64,000 bases of DNA, from positions 4,962,501 to 5,026,500 of the forward strand of contig OX467089.1 of assembly GCA_950106755.1 (NCBI GenBank), written 5' to 3'. The notes below the pieces were generated by a model. That model ran no database searches and was not told where the DNA came from. It worked only from the letters and a program-made list of their open reading frames with translations. The translations under genes were made by a program, and so were the position numbers. Of this stretch, positions 21,600 through 34,259 are shown in pieces (the first letter of the stretch is position 1; each line of letters opens with the position of its first letter). This DNA is from Climacium dendroides. Its lineage: Eukaryota > Streptophyta > Bryopsida > Hypnales > Climaciaceae.

Positions 21600-24500
21600 C
21601 CATATAATACACCGTTGGAAATGCATTCAAAATGCAATTCCAATGGTATGAAACATGTCTCCTAATTTCAAAAATTGAGAACACAGAGAGCCCCAAAAAT
21701 CTATTGCTCAACGTTTTACTCTGGATGCAAATTTTTAGAGAACTTTTTCTTCAAAGCCAGTACATAATATATATAGTTGGAACTAGTGTTTTTATATTGT
21801 AGAACTTGTGTTCCTTGCCAGCATGCCATTGCATTATATTCGGAGGGACATCAGAGTCGTTTCTTTATGTCAAAATTGGCAACAAAATGGCAGAAAAAAC
21901 AAACAAACTGGTTGGAACGTCCTTAAAAATGCACTTCTAATGGTATAAATACACCTCCTAATTTCCGAAATCAAAAACACACAAAGCCTCTAAAGTTTGC
22001 ACATTCGAGTGAGGGCAGACTGATTCACCACTTCACTGCACGTGTCCCAAGAACAATTCTCAGACTCCGGGATCATTCTAGCTACAGTAGTGAAGCTTCT
22101 CTGCCTCGTTCGTTGATGTTACCGATCATATTCTCCGCCAGTTTGACAAGAGACCGATGTTACCGGAAATCGGCAGAGAAAGTACGTTAAATTCGGTCAA
22201 TTGGCGGTACTTATGACTGGCACGTTTCAGGAGCATCTCCCTGAAACGTAAATCTGTATCGATCCGAGTTTTCACAGCTTTGTGCATGTACGTCACAATC
22301 GGGGTCGCAATTTACGCAACCAACCAAATTGACGATATTATATTGTGTTTTGGAAGAATCGGAACCAATAGATCTCGGTTTGTACAACACATTCATATAT
22401 ATGTCTGCTGGCGGAGCGACGAGCAATTTCGTTAAAATGGCAAAATTCCTCTACTTTGGCAGTTTTTATACTTCTGAGCAGGCGGTCTGAAGTGTACAAA
22501 CGTCATAGATGACTTAAATTTATATCATTCTTAGATGTTTGAAATCTATACTTTTGTTACATGTCACTTTTACAATTCAGATCGTGCGGTCTGAAATCTA
22601 TAACAACCATAGATATTTTTAGTGAAAAATACTTTCCTTCATCAATCTTCAAAGGATATGAGATAATTTGAAGGTGAAAACTTGACCTCTATTATAAAGA
22701 ATGATGTAGTAATTGTATTCAAATAGATCTTCACACCAATCATTTAACCATGGTAAAATTATTTTTTCAAAAAACTTAAGACTAAGAAGATGTAGAAAAT
22801 TTAGAAAACTTTGAATTCTAAGAATCCATTTTGAGCCTCCAATAAATATCAATAAGTATTTATGGATAAAGTTTAGAGAAGGATTGGTGGAGATAATTCA
22901 CTAATAATTTTTGAAAAGTTAATTTGTAGAAAAATTATTGTGAAAATTTACAATATTAGTCAAAATTATTGTAAATTTTATAATTGAATGTCAAATCCCT
23001 TTTTTTAATTTTATTAATTTTTTGTCTAGAAAACAATAGTTCTATTATTTGCCTACAATAATTCAAAATATCAAAGTTCTTCAAAATTCAATTGTGAATT
23101 GAATATAAGTGATTAAAAAAATATTTTTTATCTCTATATTTGTAATATAAAGAAAAAAAATGACTTAGAGTCTCTAATTTGGGAAGTTGTTGTGATGGCC
23201 ATCTACTAGTTAAAGTAAGCATTTTGTATATTAAAGGATGTGTGTAGTGTTGGGAGTTCTTGTTAATTGTTCCTTTTAGTTGTTCATTGATAACCGGTTG
23301 GTTAGTAGTTGATTTTAGAAATAGGGAGGATAGGGTTAGCCAATGGCTAGCCTCCTAAAATTGTGATTGTCTACTTAGAGGCAAGGGCTAATTCCTTGTC
23401 TTTCTTTTGGTTCTTGGTGGATTTAAGGTGTGGGATGCACTTGGGTACTAAATTGTACATTTATTGGTGATTTATACCTGAAGGAAGCATTGTTGTGAGG
23501 AGTTTTGTATTTGTATTTTGGTAAAGTGTTAGATCAAAGTATATTTTTGAATATGAGTTTTTGGATAGTTTATCTACCATGATATGAATTTTAAAATCTA
23601 AATATGATTTGGAGATAGAAATATGAAGCCTCAAAAGTAAAAGTGTTTGGAACCAAAAGCAACTAAAAAGGGTGTTTTTAGAAGCTTCAATATTATTTTG
23701 TGATATGGATATGAAACTTAAAGGGTATTTATCTTAACTTTACTTACAATCTTGTAACAAAAATTTGACTACAATGGATATGATACCTATGAGTTATGCA
23801 CACAACTAAGGTGTAGAGGCTATAACTTGAAAAATATTCAATAGTGGGAAAATGTCCATCCAAATTGGACACTATCTTAGATGACAATGAAAATTAATAT
23901 ATGAGTGCTAGAATAATTGATTTATATTTCAGCAAAGTTCAAGATATTTGGAGTGATTGTCCATCACTTATGCTAGGTCAAAGCTAACTATGGTAGTTTC
24001 TAGTTATTGTGGGAATTATAGGATAGGGATTTAGGAAAAAGGAATTTGGGGATAGACTTAGGGTAATTTAGGGAAGTTAAGGATAAACTTAAAAAGATTG
24101 TATGCAAAGCATTTCTACATAAAAGCCCCTATGCTATTCTAAACCTATTTGCACAACTTTGTGATAGGATGGATTAATATCTATTAAGAAAAATTGTTTA
24201 TTTTTGGATCTTTTATCAAGATTAGAAGAGTAGATATAAGTGACACTTATAATTTGTAATGTGTGTATCCAACTATGACAATTTTTTATGATTTTTATAT
24301 TACATATTTATTGAAGTCTTACATTTGAATGGCAATTTTGAATTACAAAAAATTTATTTTGAAATAAAACATACTTGTAGTTTAAGAATCTATATTTACA
24401 AATGTTAAATATCTAATACAAAATCTATAAAATATGAATGTACAAAATTTCATATTGTTGTTGGTCTTTCCAAAGATGATAACAATCAAAATAGTGTTGC

Positions 24501-25240
24501 TTAGATGATCCAATGTTAAGGTCTATGATCCAACATTTATTAAAAAAATTTAATACAACAGCTAAAAAAGTGAATGAGGTTGACTCAATTAAATTAACAT
24601 CAATTTAACCTTAGTGAATTGTAGAAAAATATAACAAATAGTGTTTCTAGTTTTGTAGTACAATTTCTTATGAGAATTTTTTTTCAAGTCAAAATCTTTT
24701 TAATCATTATTGTAAATCTTGTAAAATGAAAAAAATTGAACCTTAAGATATTAAAATCAATTATTAAAATAGAATGGTAAATTCCATAAATTTTGAAGAA
24801 GTATAGATAATGTTGTAACTAATCAAATTTAGGTTTGATGTATTGATTGAAATTTTTTCTTTAATTGTAGGGAGTGAAAAGAGGTACCTATATATTTAAA
24901 TGTTTTATTTTGGATTTACAATATAATTTTGTAGGTCTTTTAATTTGTGGTCTTTAGTTTGAAATGAAATCAACTACTTCAAAGAAATACAATTATGACA
25001 ACCCAAAATTTTGAAGGCAGGTATAACCAATAACAAATTTGGAAGAAGCTATCATTGTTTAAGGATTGAAGGTCGAAGAATCAAATTCAAAAAATTTTAG
25101 CAATGGAAACTAATGTAAAAATTTTGAAAATTATATGCAATATAAAAACTAGGAAGTTGAAAATGATTGACTTTCACAAGAAAAAAATTCATCAAACGTG
25201 TTTTGAGAAAAGTCAAATAGCAAAAGTTTACTTTCTAGAA
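21600..25240. repeat. Dispersed noncoding repeat R1, copy B
   Basis: Collinear with copy A (4200-9900) but lacking its 6.9-8.6 kb palindromic segment and its minisatellite. The best-preserved part (23,220-24,260) is also shared with 36,480-37,350 and contains phrases such as 'gttggttagtagttgat' and 'ctttcttttggttctt'. No protein-coding trace. A less AT-rich patch at 22,010-22,440 has no counterpart in copy A and may be an insertion. Confidence 0.75.
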
Positions 25241-25693
25241 TAATCTCACCATTGAGGTGTTCCTAGAATAATCTCACCATTAGTGTGTTTCAATTCCATT
25301 TTAGAATCATCAACAATTTAGTTTTCTTTCTATCTCATACAAATTCACTTTTACAATTTTTGAAAGAACAAAATTAGATAGGGGGTGAATATTTTTTCTT
25401 AAACCTTAAACTCAATTCTTCAATATTAAAAAAATTCAAATTCACAATCTATTATACAAAATTTATTAGTTGACCCTAAAGTACTAAACTTATTTTTTGA
25501 CAACATAGAAATTTTGGACAACTCACTACAAATGGATTTTTTATTTTTTTATTTGAAATTTTCATACAACATGTGCCTAATTAGTATCTTTCAAACCCAA
25601 TGATTTGAAAATTTTCAAGCATGTAGTCAACTTTACATGAAGAATGGACTCTTACTAGTGCATTGGACTCTTGCTAGTGCAAAATGTGAATTG

Positions 25694-26894
25694 CACTAGA
25701 AGAAAAACTTATTTAGCACAACCGGCTACTATGCAACTAGTGTCCTGTACAATTGTCCTATCACTATAAGACTTCTCTATTAGCACCAAATCTAAAGTAA
25801 TACTTTTATATCATTCTTTTACTCCATTGATGCATTATTTTAATCACAAAGTAGTCAATATATAGTTGCAAAAAACAACTAGGAAACAACTAGAAAAATA
25901 TTGCAATTGTAAAATGACCATAGTTGTTTCCTAGTTGTTTTTTAGTTGTTTGTAAGTTTCTTTTTAGTCATACACTAGTTGTTTCTTAGTTGTTTCCTAT
26001 AGTACTAGAAAATTTAGCTTTTTTTGTTGATTTAGAGAGTAATATATTGATTTGGATAGAAACCAATAGATAAGTGAACCAAATGAATGCAACTAAATCA
26101 ACAAAATAACTAAATTTTCTAGTGGTGAAGCTAGTTGTTTTCTAGTTGCTTTTAAGTCGTACACTAGTTGTTTCTTAGCCATTTTCTAGTTGTTTCCTAG
26201 TTGCTTCCAAAGTTTTTTTTCATTTATCTTATATCAATTGTCCCATATTAGTTGTAAAGAGTACCATTAGGTTGAACATATAAGACTTGTAAGTTGTTGT
26301 AATCTTATGCAATGTATTTTGTTGATTTAATTCTAAGATTTTTACAATTTCTATGATTTATAGATTTCTATAGAATATAGATCTCTACAATTTGTAAATT
26401 TCTATAGAGTTTAGATTTATAAAATTTATAGATTTTTACAATCTGTAGAAATCAAGAAATATTTCAAATCCAAGAAATTTTAAAATTTATAAAACTCGAA
26501 GGTTTCCTAAACCAATGAAATCTATTACATACCAATATTTGAATTTTTAAAATCTAGAAAAAAGTTAGATCTGAAATCCAAAAATCTAAAAATGGTAGAT
26601 CTGAAATTCTAAAATCTAGAAAAAGGTAATTTTGAAATTTTGCAATTATAAATCATTGAGATTAATAATTTAAAATCTATGAATATACAAGTTGCAAAGA
26701 AGTTGCAAAGAAGTTGCAGATGCGTCACAAACAAGGCATGACTTTTGCAATTGGTGTACCTTTTTCTTAGAATTTAGAGTGTCCACTGCAACTAGAGTTC
26801 TCCAAATTATCACTAGTCGTAAACTAGTTACAAATGTCCTATACAATTGAAAAACCAATTGTATAGTTGCAAAACCCCTCATTTTCTTCTAGTG
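25694..26894. mobile_element. Non-autonomous CACTA element, 1.2 kb
   Basis: Ends CACTAGAAGAAAA (25,694) and its inverted repeat at 26,882-26,894, flanked by perfect 3-bp direct repeats TTG (25,691-25,693 and 26,895-26,897). Numerous subterminal copies of CAACTAG / CTAGTTG in both orientations run through the element, the binding-site-like architecture of CACTA ends. A strong internal hairpin forms between 25,869-25,891 and about 25,922-25,945. No transposase is present, so it would depend on one encoded elsewhere. Confidence 0.88.
26000..26127. mobile_element. MITE nested in the 1.2-kb CACTA element
   Basis: A 128-bp hairpin with ends TAGTACTAGAAAATTTAG (left) and CACCACTAGAAAATTTAG (right, inverted). 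Both are degenerate forms of the CACTACTAGAAAATTT end seen at 2196-2345. Arms of about 33 nt share 'tttgttgatttag'. No convincing target duplication remains, so it is older than the 2196 element. Confidence 0.75.
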
Positions 26895-26899
26895 TTGGC

Positions 26900-29800
26900 T
26901 ACACTCTTATCTACTCTAGGAGAATTCATGCTCAGTCACCAAGTGAGTTTCTTTCTTACTAATCATATGCAAGTAGGTTTCTAATGCAAAGGATTGAATT
27001 TAATATAATATTGATAGGACTCTTACATTTTGAATTACTTTCATTTTTGAATTACAAGTTTGTAATTCTCTTTGCAAAATGCATTGCAAGAGAGACTCCA
27101 TGGTATTTTTAAGAAGTAGGTTACTTTGATTGGACCCGACTTGGAGTAGCTTTAGAAGAGGAAAGAAAAACGAGCAAAGTAGTTAGTACAATGAATAGAT
27201 TGCCAATACTTGTGGAGAAATCACAAGATCGAACAACAGAGATATGTATTTTGATGAAGAGTCTGATCTCACAATCAAGAGATTAGAGGAGTATCACTTT
27301 TAGCTAGCAATGTTGCAGAAGGACAAGGTATTTACTAATTGTTTAATTAAGTCTCTACCTATAGTAGTTGAAAATGTGGTGTCTACAATTCCCAATTATG
27401 TTTTATCTAAAATGCTAATTCATTCTAGTATATACCACTTTCATCTTTGAGAAATCAATGAAAAATTGCTTGAATTTTTGATAGAATGAACAGGTGTACA
27501 ATGTGTTGGAGTATGTCAATTTGATTCATCAATCATGCTCTGTACTTGCCATAGACTTTTCACTCTTTTCCAAAAGTTTACCCAAGTCTAAACAATGCCA
27601 AGGATTTGCCTAAGAGCATCAACAATGATACTCTAGACTTGCTTGTGAAGACTATTCAGGCTTTGGAGGTTGAAAAGAAGCAATGGATTACAAAAGTACA
27701 ATTCATATGTGTTAACTTGAACTACTTGAAGCTCTAGACTTTTGGTAGGATTAGACAAAGTCTCAGTTAGTGATGAATATGCTATAGAAGACATCGTTAT
27801 CTTTTTTATATTGACATCCTTAATTTTGAGAGAATTGATTTTTAGCAATCATCTTTGATTTTCTTAGATTAAAGAAGTTGGCACATCCATGGTAGAGATG
27901 TAGAGTCCAATATTTACTCTTGTTCATGAACAACAAATTGTCAAACATGTCACTTGCAACATCGCAAGTGATGAAGATGGAATTGCCACTCTCAGTTCCC
28001 TCTCATTAGAAACAATCAAGCTAGTCAACCCTATTTAGTTTTTGTGAATCATTACGTTGTAATGACTAGTTTGATGGATTATCATCTTGGTTGTTGGCTT
28101 CTAGTGTTCTATTGGTTGCGGCAGTTTGATCTTTTTGTTTCAAAAAATGTCTTAATGGGATTATGCATAAATTAGACAGAAGTAGAGGTTGAAAGACTAC
28201 AAATGCTAGAAACCAACAAGATGGAGTTCATTCAAAGAAGCATATGGAATTGGCAGTGGTATGCAAGAATGTACTTCTAGAGACAATTCCAAACAATGCC
28301 AAATTAGGAATTAGGCATTGTAGTCATAGCAAATGTCCTTACAAATGTGGAAGGTAAGATTTGCAAAGTAAAGACAAAAGTAGCTTGCAAGAAAGACATT
28401 ATGATGTAATAGAGATATGGATGTTAGCTTTTGAAGAAGAAGGCTAGCTTCCTTTACTCATCTGGTCTATTATTTTCATATCTTTGGTAATTCATTCTGA
28501 AAATTGATGGAAATGGGGCTATCATAGGATGATAATCATTTTGTAAGTATAGGTGCTCACATTAACCTTGAACAAGTAGAATGACCTTGTGCAGCCTCTT
28601 TTTGCTTTAATTAATACATTTTTTGTCATTCAATTGCTATTTCTTAAATTTTTATTTTAATTAATTCCCTATTAGTGTTTTGACTTATTTTTCTAATAGT
28701 GTAATCTAATTTTGCAAATTACTATAGCTTTGGTGGATTCTTAGACATAAAAGACAAGAGCTCTAGAAGAGGATTGTAATGTGTTGTTTATGTTTGATAG
28801 GGTAAGAAGTGCATGGTGTATTATATCTCTAAAAGACTTTAGAAGAGGTATTTGTCTTAATGTAATAGATTCTTTCTAATTCACAATGATTGTTGTGGTT
28901 GGCAGGTGCAACACCTTCCAATATTAAATGAGTACAATCATCTTTGCAAAGAGAATTAAGAGAAGCGATGATTAAAAGTAACTAGCAAAATCCTTTACAT
29001 ATTGATTGTTCTTATTATTGACTTCCATTCTTATTTGATATTAATATTGAGCACCCAACATTGTTACTCTTTTAAGTTTCAATCCATTATATATTTGCAA
29101 GATCAATGGAAGTTGCACAAATGATTGTTGAATGACAAAAAGGAAAGTCTTTTCAAATCAAATCCTAGCTCTAGTAAAAATCAACTCCAAAGCTATCAAC
29201 TCCAAAGGAGCTTATACTGAGTCCTGAGCCAACATTATCTAATATTGAAACACTCATTTACTATTTTTTCTATTAATTTTCACTTTCAATTGTTGATTAC
29301 TTAACAAGCACACCAATATATGCTATTTCATTTAGAATATTATTGTGAAGTCTTGTATATGTTGGGCAATAAATGAATCTGTTTGCTTCATTTTAACTTG
29401 TTATTTCATTTGTTGCTCTGCATGTGCACATAGTGTTCTTAATGCATGTTCTGAAAGTTTAATTTTACTTCCAATCTTTGAAAAGGTATACATTACTATA
29501 TTGAATATGGTAAGCTAGTATAAAGTGAGCTCATATGATTTGAAAATAGAAAGGTTTCATGATCCATAGATATGAACTTTTAGCCTTTTCCTACAACAAT
29601 CTAGAAATTCATGTCATTCAATATTTTACACAATTTTTTTGCATTAAACCATACTTTAGAAGTTGAACAATTGTTCTTCTTCTAAAGTATGTTTTTTTTT
29701 GCATTCCAACCATTTCCAAGTTCTACATGTCCAAGGCAAAAGTTGGATTGGAGGAAAGATTGGAAGAAGAGTTCTAAATGCTTATAACCTCCGTTTTGCT

Positions 29801-29900
29801 TTGAGTCATTCAATTGCTATTTTTTTTATTAGACTTGCATTCTTGAGGTTGATAACCACAATAGAAAACCACATGGAAACTTATAACATGATGTTTTCTT
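26900..29900. other. Intergenic; no intact gene
   Basis: AT-rich with scattered short open frames. The most coding-like piece is 27,588-27,737, described separately. I see no splice-bounded gene model and no recognised family. Confidence 0.4.
27588..27737 (+). pseudogene. Possible coding fragment, unidentified
   Basis: Fifty codons to a TAG, with balanced amino-acid use unlike the flanking AT-rich frames (contains DLPKSINNDTLDLLVK and QALEVEKKQW). The frame is open leftwards for some codons. A second mildly coding-like patch follows at about 28,170-28,270 (EVERLQMLETNKMEF). It could be a relic of a gene or transposon with helical content. No family recognised. Confidence 0.25.
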
Positions 29901-31530
29901 ATGCTCTTGTATAATTTTTTTCTTGCCTCCTTTATTACTTTGTTTGCCTATTGTTCTTTGAATGTCTTGAATGCAGCTCTTTCTGCCTTCCTTCTCAATT
30001 TGGAAGCCTCCAATTGCACTTTTTCTTCTATCTTCTTCAACTTGGTGAGTTCCTCCTTTTTTTTCTTTCTCTAGGTTTCTTTCAATGCCTTGCTTTTCTT
30101 TTCTGTTGTAGCTATCACAGTCTCTACATGTTGGGTGCTTGTCAAGATATGGGATGTAGAGTAGTCAATTCTTGCTTCATTAGAAATTTTCTTGTCTTCA
30201 TCACTTTTTAAGGCAGTCTTAGGAATCTAAAAAAGTTCCTTTCACTTCTATCCATAGAAGCCTACACATGAATTGTATTTTCATCTTCACCATGGACTTC
30301 ATCTTCAATGTCCACATAGTAATGAATCATGTTTTTTTGAGTGCCAAGTACATCTTCATCCAAGATTTTTTGAATTTGTACGTCTAGAGGTTTGTCTACA
30401 AATCCTTCACTTGGTCCCATTTTCTTGTTTACTCTCAATGGATCTAATGGCCAAATCTTGGTGGCTACAAAACTAGATTTGATGTTTGATGATGTCATTG
30501 TTTTTTGTAGACCTAGACTAATCCATTGTACTAGATTGTCTTTTCTTACTTCTTGTCCCTTATTTTATATATTCCAGATGTCTCTGTAAGCCTTGAAGGT
30601 TGTTTTGAAGGGTTTAAAAACAGAAACATCAAGTGGTTGAAGGACATAGCTAGTGTGTGAAGGTAAGAAAATTAAATCTAACCTAGCTACCCTTGTCTTT
30701 TGAATGACCTTTAAGGTAACATGGAAGTTGTGTCCATTTAAAATCATCAAATGCCTTTATGTTGGGTTGATATTTCATTTTTTTTTTACATTAGTAAGAA
30801 AATGGTCCATCCACTTGGAGAAAAGAAAAGAAGTCATCCATGCATTAGGTTGCATGGCCATAATAGCATCCTTTTCACGTAGGCTAATATAATCTTTCAT
30901 CCTATACAATACTTTAAAGATGTAGAAGTTAAAAATAGTTTCTCCTCCTACATTTATGGCTAATAAAACTGTTATAGACTCTCTTTGACTAGCCACTAAT
31001 AAAGGAATTGTTTTTGTTCCTCTTCTTGAAATAAATCTAGTTCTTTTACCAGCTTGGGCACCAATCTCATCTATATTCTAGACTTCATCTGGAAAATAGT
31101 TTTGATTGGAATACATAATTACTAAAATGTTATAAAAAGTTTTGACATAAAATGGGCATTGTGAGTGTTTTTCACTATGTGGCAAAAAATCCCCTAGAGT
31201 TGGGCCAGTAGAGAGTGTAGGTGACACCTTACTAGTTCACTTTTTAAGCAATGGACTCCCTAAGTAAATTGCTATATATTATTATTTTAAAACTTTGCCC
31301 TTAAAACACTATCAACCATATATTGACACCACTATTTAAATGTGATCATGTGATGAAGCAATCAATCATAAATCCATAAACTCATTTACATCCATACAAC
31401 TCAAAACCACATAATATAAGAAAACTAGTAAGTTTATCAATGATGCAATGAAAATTGCAAGTAAAACAAATGCAAATACTAAGAACATTATACCATCAAG
31501 TTTTGTAGTAGACTATTGGTCACTAAAATG

Positions 31531-32040
31531 ACCACCACCATCTTGTATTGCATCCAAATGAGGTATAGCTATTTTTTGTTGAAAATCTAATTGCAAGATG
31601 CACAACTCCACCAAATTTCAGCTCCAAAATCTTCACCGTCTTCCTAATCTTGCCCTCCAAAGTTGCTACTCCTATCTCCTATGTGGCATCAGACCTCCTT
31701 CTATTAAAATGACCACCATTTTCTTGTCTATGCTTCAAATGAAGCGTGGATAAGCTTGTTGAAAAGCTAACTAAATGGCATACATCTCTATTGAATTTTA
31801 CATCCAAAATTTTTATTGTTTTTTTGATCTTGTCCTCCAAAGTTGCTACTCCTATTTTCTATGCAACAGCAAACCTCCTTTTACTAAAATGACCCCATTT
31901 CCTTGTTCATGCTTCAAATAAAGTGTAGCTAGTCTTGTTGTAAAGCTAACTAAAAGGTGCATAGTTCCACCAAATTTCAATTCCAAACTTTTTACTGTCT
32001 TCTTAATCTTGCCCTTTGAAGTTGTTGCCCCCATACTAAA
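31531..32040. repeat. 180-bp tandem repeat, about 2.8 units
   Basis: Diverged units at 31,531-31,711, 31,712-31,891 and 31,892-32,040, each starting near 'accaccatttcttgt' and sharing 'gatcttgccctccaaagttg'. On the minus strand each encodes a related peptide (TLEGKIRKTVKILELKF), so it may be an expanded protein module inside the pogo-like relic. Confidence 0.88.
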
Positions 32041-32286
32041 CTACATTCCTACTTCTAACTTCAACCCAACTTCCTTCAAGCCATGGACATGATTGAATCA
32101 AACCTACTCAACAAATTTTCTAAGTTGCTATTCATTTCTAACTTATCTTTTTCTAAGTGCTCCTAAAAACCCTCTCTTCTTAGTGCTTAGGAGACAAAAA
32201 GCAACCAACAAAAACTAAAAAGAGAGGTGAGAAGGAAGGGAAGAGAGAGGGTTCACTAACCCTACTTTCCTCTATCTACCACCCTC

Positions 32287-32347
32287 CTTCATCTTCATTT
32301 TTTCAAGTCTTCATCTTCATTTTTTCAAGTCTTCATCTTCATTTCTT
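32287..32347 (+). repeat. 22-bp tandem repeat, three units
   Basis: Three head-to-tail copies of a TC-rich unit (cttcatcttcattttttcaa + gt), the last partly diverged. Confidence 0.85.
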
Positions 32348-33768
32348 CTAATCTTTGTGTTGTCTTACTTACATTCCTTATTCATGGTTCACTTCTAATC
32401 TTAATTTTAAATTGTTATATTTTATTTTCAATTTCTTTACATCCAACCATTTACTTAATCTGATTGATTATCAATTTCCTACTTAATGCCTTTTTGGTTT
32501 GAAATTCCTAATTTTTACTTATAATTTCCTCAACATCTTTGCCTAATTATAATTCCTAATTTTCACACCATTGTTCTAATTTTCACCTTACTATCTAATG
32601 GAAGACCTTTAAATTGTAATTTATGCATTAAATCTTCTTTCTAATTCTTTTTAACTGCTAATTCTCCTTAAATTCTTATATTTGCATTAATTCTAAATTG
32701 TGAGCCAATGCAATGGTTCACAACCACAACCCTTGAGCTCTATTCACTTCCAAACCTTGTGCAATTCTAAGAGTGTATTGCAAATTTTTTTGAACCACTT
32801 CAACCAACTAGCTCTAGATATATCATTAGTGAATGGATTTGGTCTTTCTTAAACCATCTTAGGCACATTTTCTTTGAGATTTTTGATAGTCAGTAGAAGA
32901 CCCCAAGCAAACATATTGTCCAAATATTCCAACAAGGTTGCTTCTTCATGTTTGATAAAGATGCCTTGTCTTTCTCTTTTTCTTGATGTCTTCTTTCTAT
33001 TAGCATGATTTATTAAACTTATTCTAGGTATGTTGTAGAAATCATTGACTGTTTGACTTATTGGATTTTGTGGCGCTCTTCTAGTACTTGGATTGCTAGT
33101 TGGAAGGCTTCATCTGTCTAAGACCCCTTTGTTGTAGCTGTAGAGGTATTTTCTTCTTAGGAATTGACATCTTTTGAGTAACATCTACCAAAGGTTTCAT
33201 AAGAAAAATTGGTTTGATTACCTTTGATATCCTTGATATTTGTCTTGTGTTGTGTGTAGAAAGATCTATGAGGGCTCCTTCTCTTTTGCTCTAGATTGCC
33301 TTATTACTTGGTTCTCCAATTTCCAAGTTGATTTTGCCTTTCTTTTGATGTCTTTGTTCATTACCACTACTGCCTAGGACCTTCAAGAGTGATGGTATTT
33401 TTCTCTTACCTTGTTTTTTTTTTGGTAAAAATAGTCTTCTTTTTCTTAGCAATTCTTGCTTGGATTTTTTTGTAGAGGTCACTTCCATTGTTTTCACTAT
33501 GGACACTAGATTCATCATTAGTGGATTTTTCACTTCTCTAACTTCTATTGTAAGATCTCTCACTACAACTACTGTCTAAGCTTGAATTATTGTGTTCACT
33601 AAAATGGCTTGTCTCCTCAAAAAACGTTTTTGCTTCTGAAATTTTTTGCCCTTTCTTGTATTTAGTATTGGGACGCAATGTTGCATCTTATCCTTCTTGA
33701 AAATGCTTAATTTCATATAAATTTTGGTTCAATTGGTTGTATTATTGTACTGTTGTTTGTTGAGCCTC

Positions 33769-34015
33769 CACTATAAGAAACTCGCATTTTAGGTGATGAG
33801 TTTAAAATTTTTTAAATGGATTTTAGATGACGTCAAGGTGACATCCAATGTAACAAGTAACAACTCCATGTTTTTATGTCAACATTGATGTTGCATTGGA
33901 CGTTTTTGTTGACATAAAAACATGGAGTTGTTGCATTGGACATTACCTTGACATCACTTAAAATTTGCTTAAAGAAATTGATCTCATTGTCTAAAACGCA
34001 AGTTCTTTTATAGTG
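33769..34015. mobile_element. CACTA-type MITE with internal hairpin
   Basis: A 247-bp element with ends CACTATAAGAAACTCGC (left) and CACTATAAAAGAACTTGC (right, inverted). It is flanked by perfect 3-bp direct repeats CTC (33,766-33,768 and 34,016-34,018). The inner arms pair strongly (about 33,858-33,882 with 33,909-33,933; 'aactccatgtttttatgtc'). It is inserted in the short-repeat region of the pogo-like relic. Confidence 0.9.
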
Positions 34016-34170
34016 CTCTACTATTATTTGTTGTGGTTTCATTACTGTTTGTTGTAGATGCACTGTTGTCTGTTGTTGTTCCACTGCTACTTGTTGTAGT
34101 TACACTACTATCTGTTGCGGTGACTCTACTACTTGTTGTCATGTCTCTACTATATATTGTGGCTTCTCTG
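34016..34170 (-). repeat. 21-bp tandem repeat encoding a 7-residue Ser/Thr motif
   Basis: About seven 21-bp units. On the minus strand they encode successive heptads such as RVTATDS, SVTTTSS, SGTTTDN, SASTTNS and NETTTNN within a 77-codon frame (34,241-34,008). Lengths are multiples of three and reading is preserved, so the array expanded while coding. The repeat probably extended left into 33,735-33,765 before the MITE inserted. Confidence 0.8.
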
Positions 34171-34259
34171 GTGTGAGTTGGTGCTGCAACGTTGTCGAGT
34201 AGAGAGAACGCTTTAAGAGTACGCAGAGTATATAACTGCAACTGAGAATAGTTTGTTGA

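Larger units (their letters stand above)
29943..34250 (-). pseudogene. Decayed pogo/Tigger-like transposon (DDE_1 transposase)
   Basis: Reads right to left. The N-terminal DNA-binding part lies at about 32,700-33,000 (EEATLLEYLDNM; NPFTNDISRASWLKWF; AQGLEVNRAQGL), resembling the psq/CENP-B HTH of plant pogo-like transposases. The catalytic DDE_1 domain lies at 30,550-31,080: NIDEIGAQAGKRTRF, then ILNGHNFHVTL, then LPSHTSYVLQPLDVSVFKPF. The second catalytic Asp, expected in LDGH/LDNH, is Asn here (codon at 30,736-30,738). A Lys/Glu-rich coiled-coil tail ends at a TAG near 29,943. Many stops and frameshifts, three internal tandem arrays and a MITE insertion show it is inactive. Whether 33,000-34,250 (Lys-rich, then a Ser/Thr repeat) belongs to the same protein is inference. 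Confidence 0.8.

Noticed and set aside
30273..30589. Plus-strand frames over the pogo-like relic
   Set aside because: They are antisense to the recognisable transposase tail and catalytic region on the minus strand.
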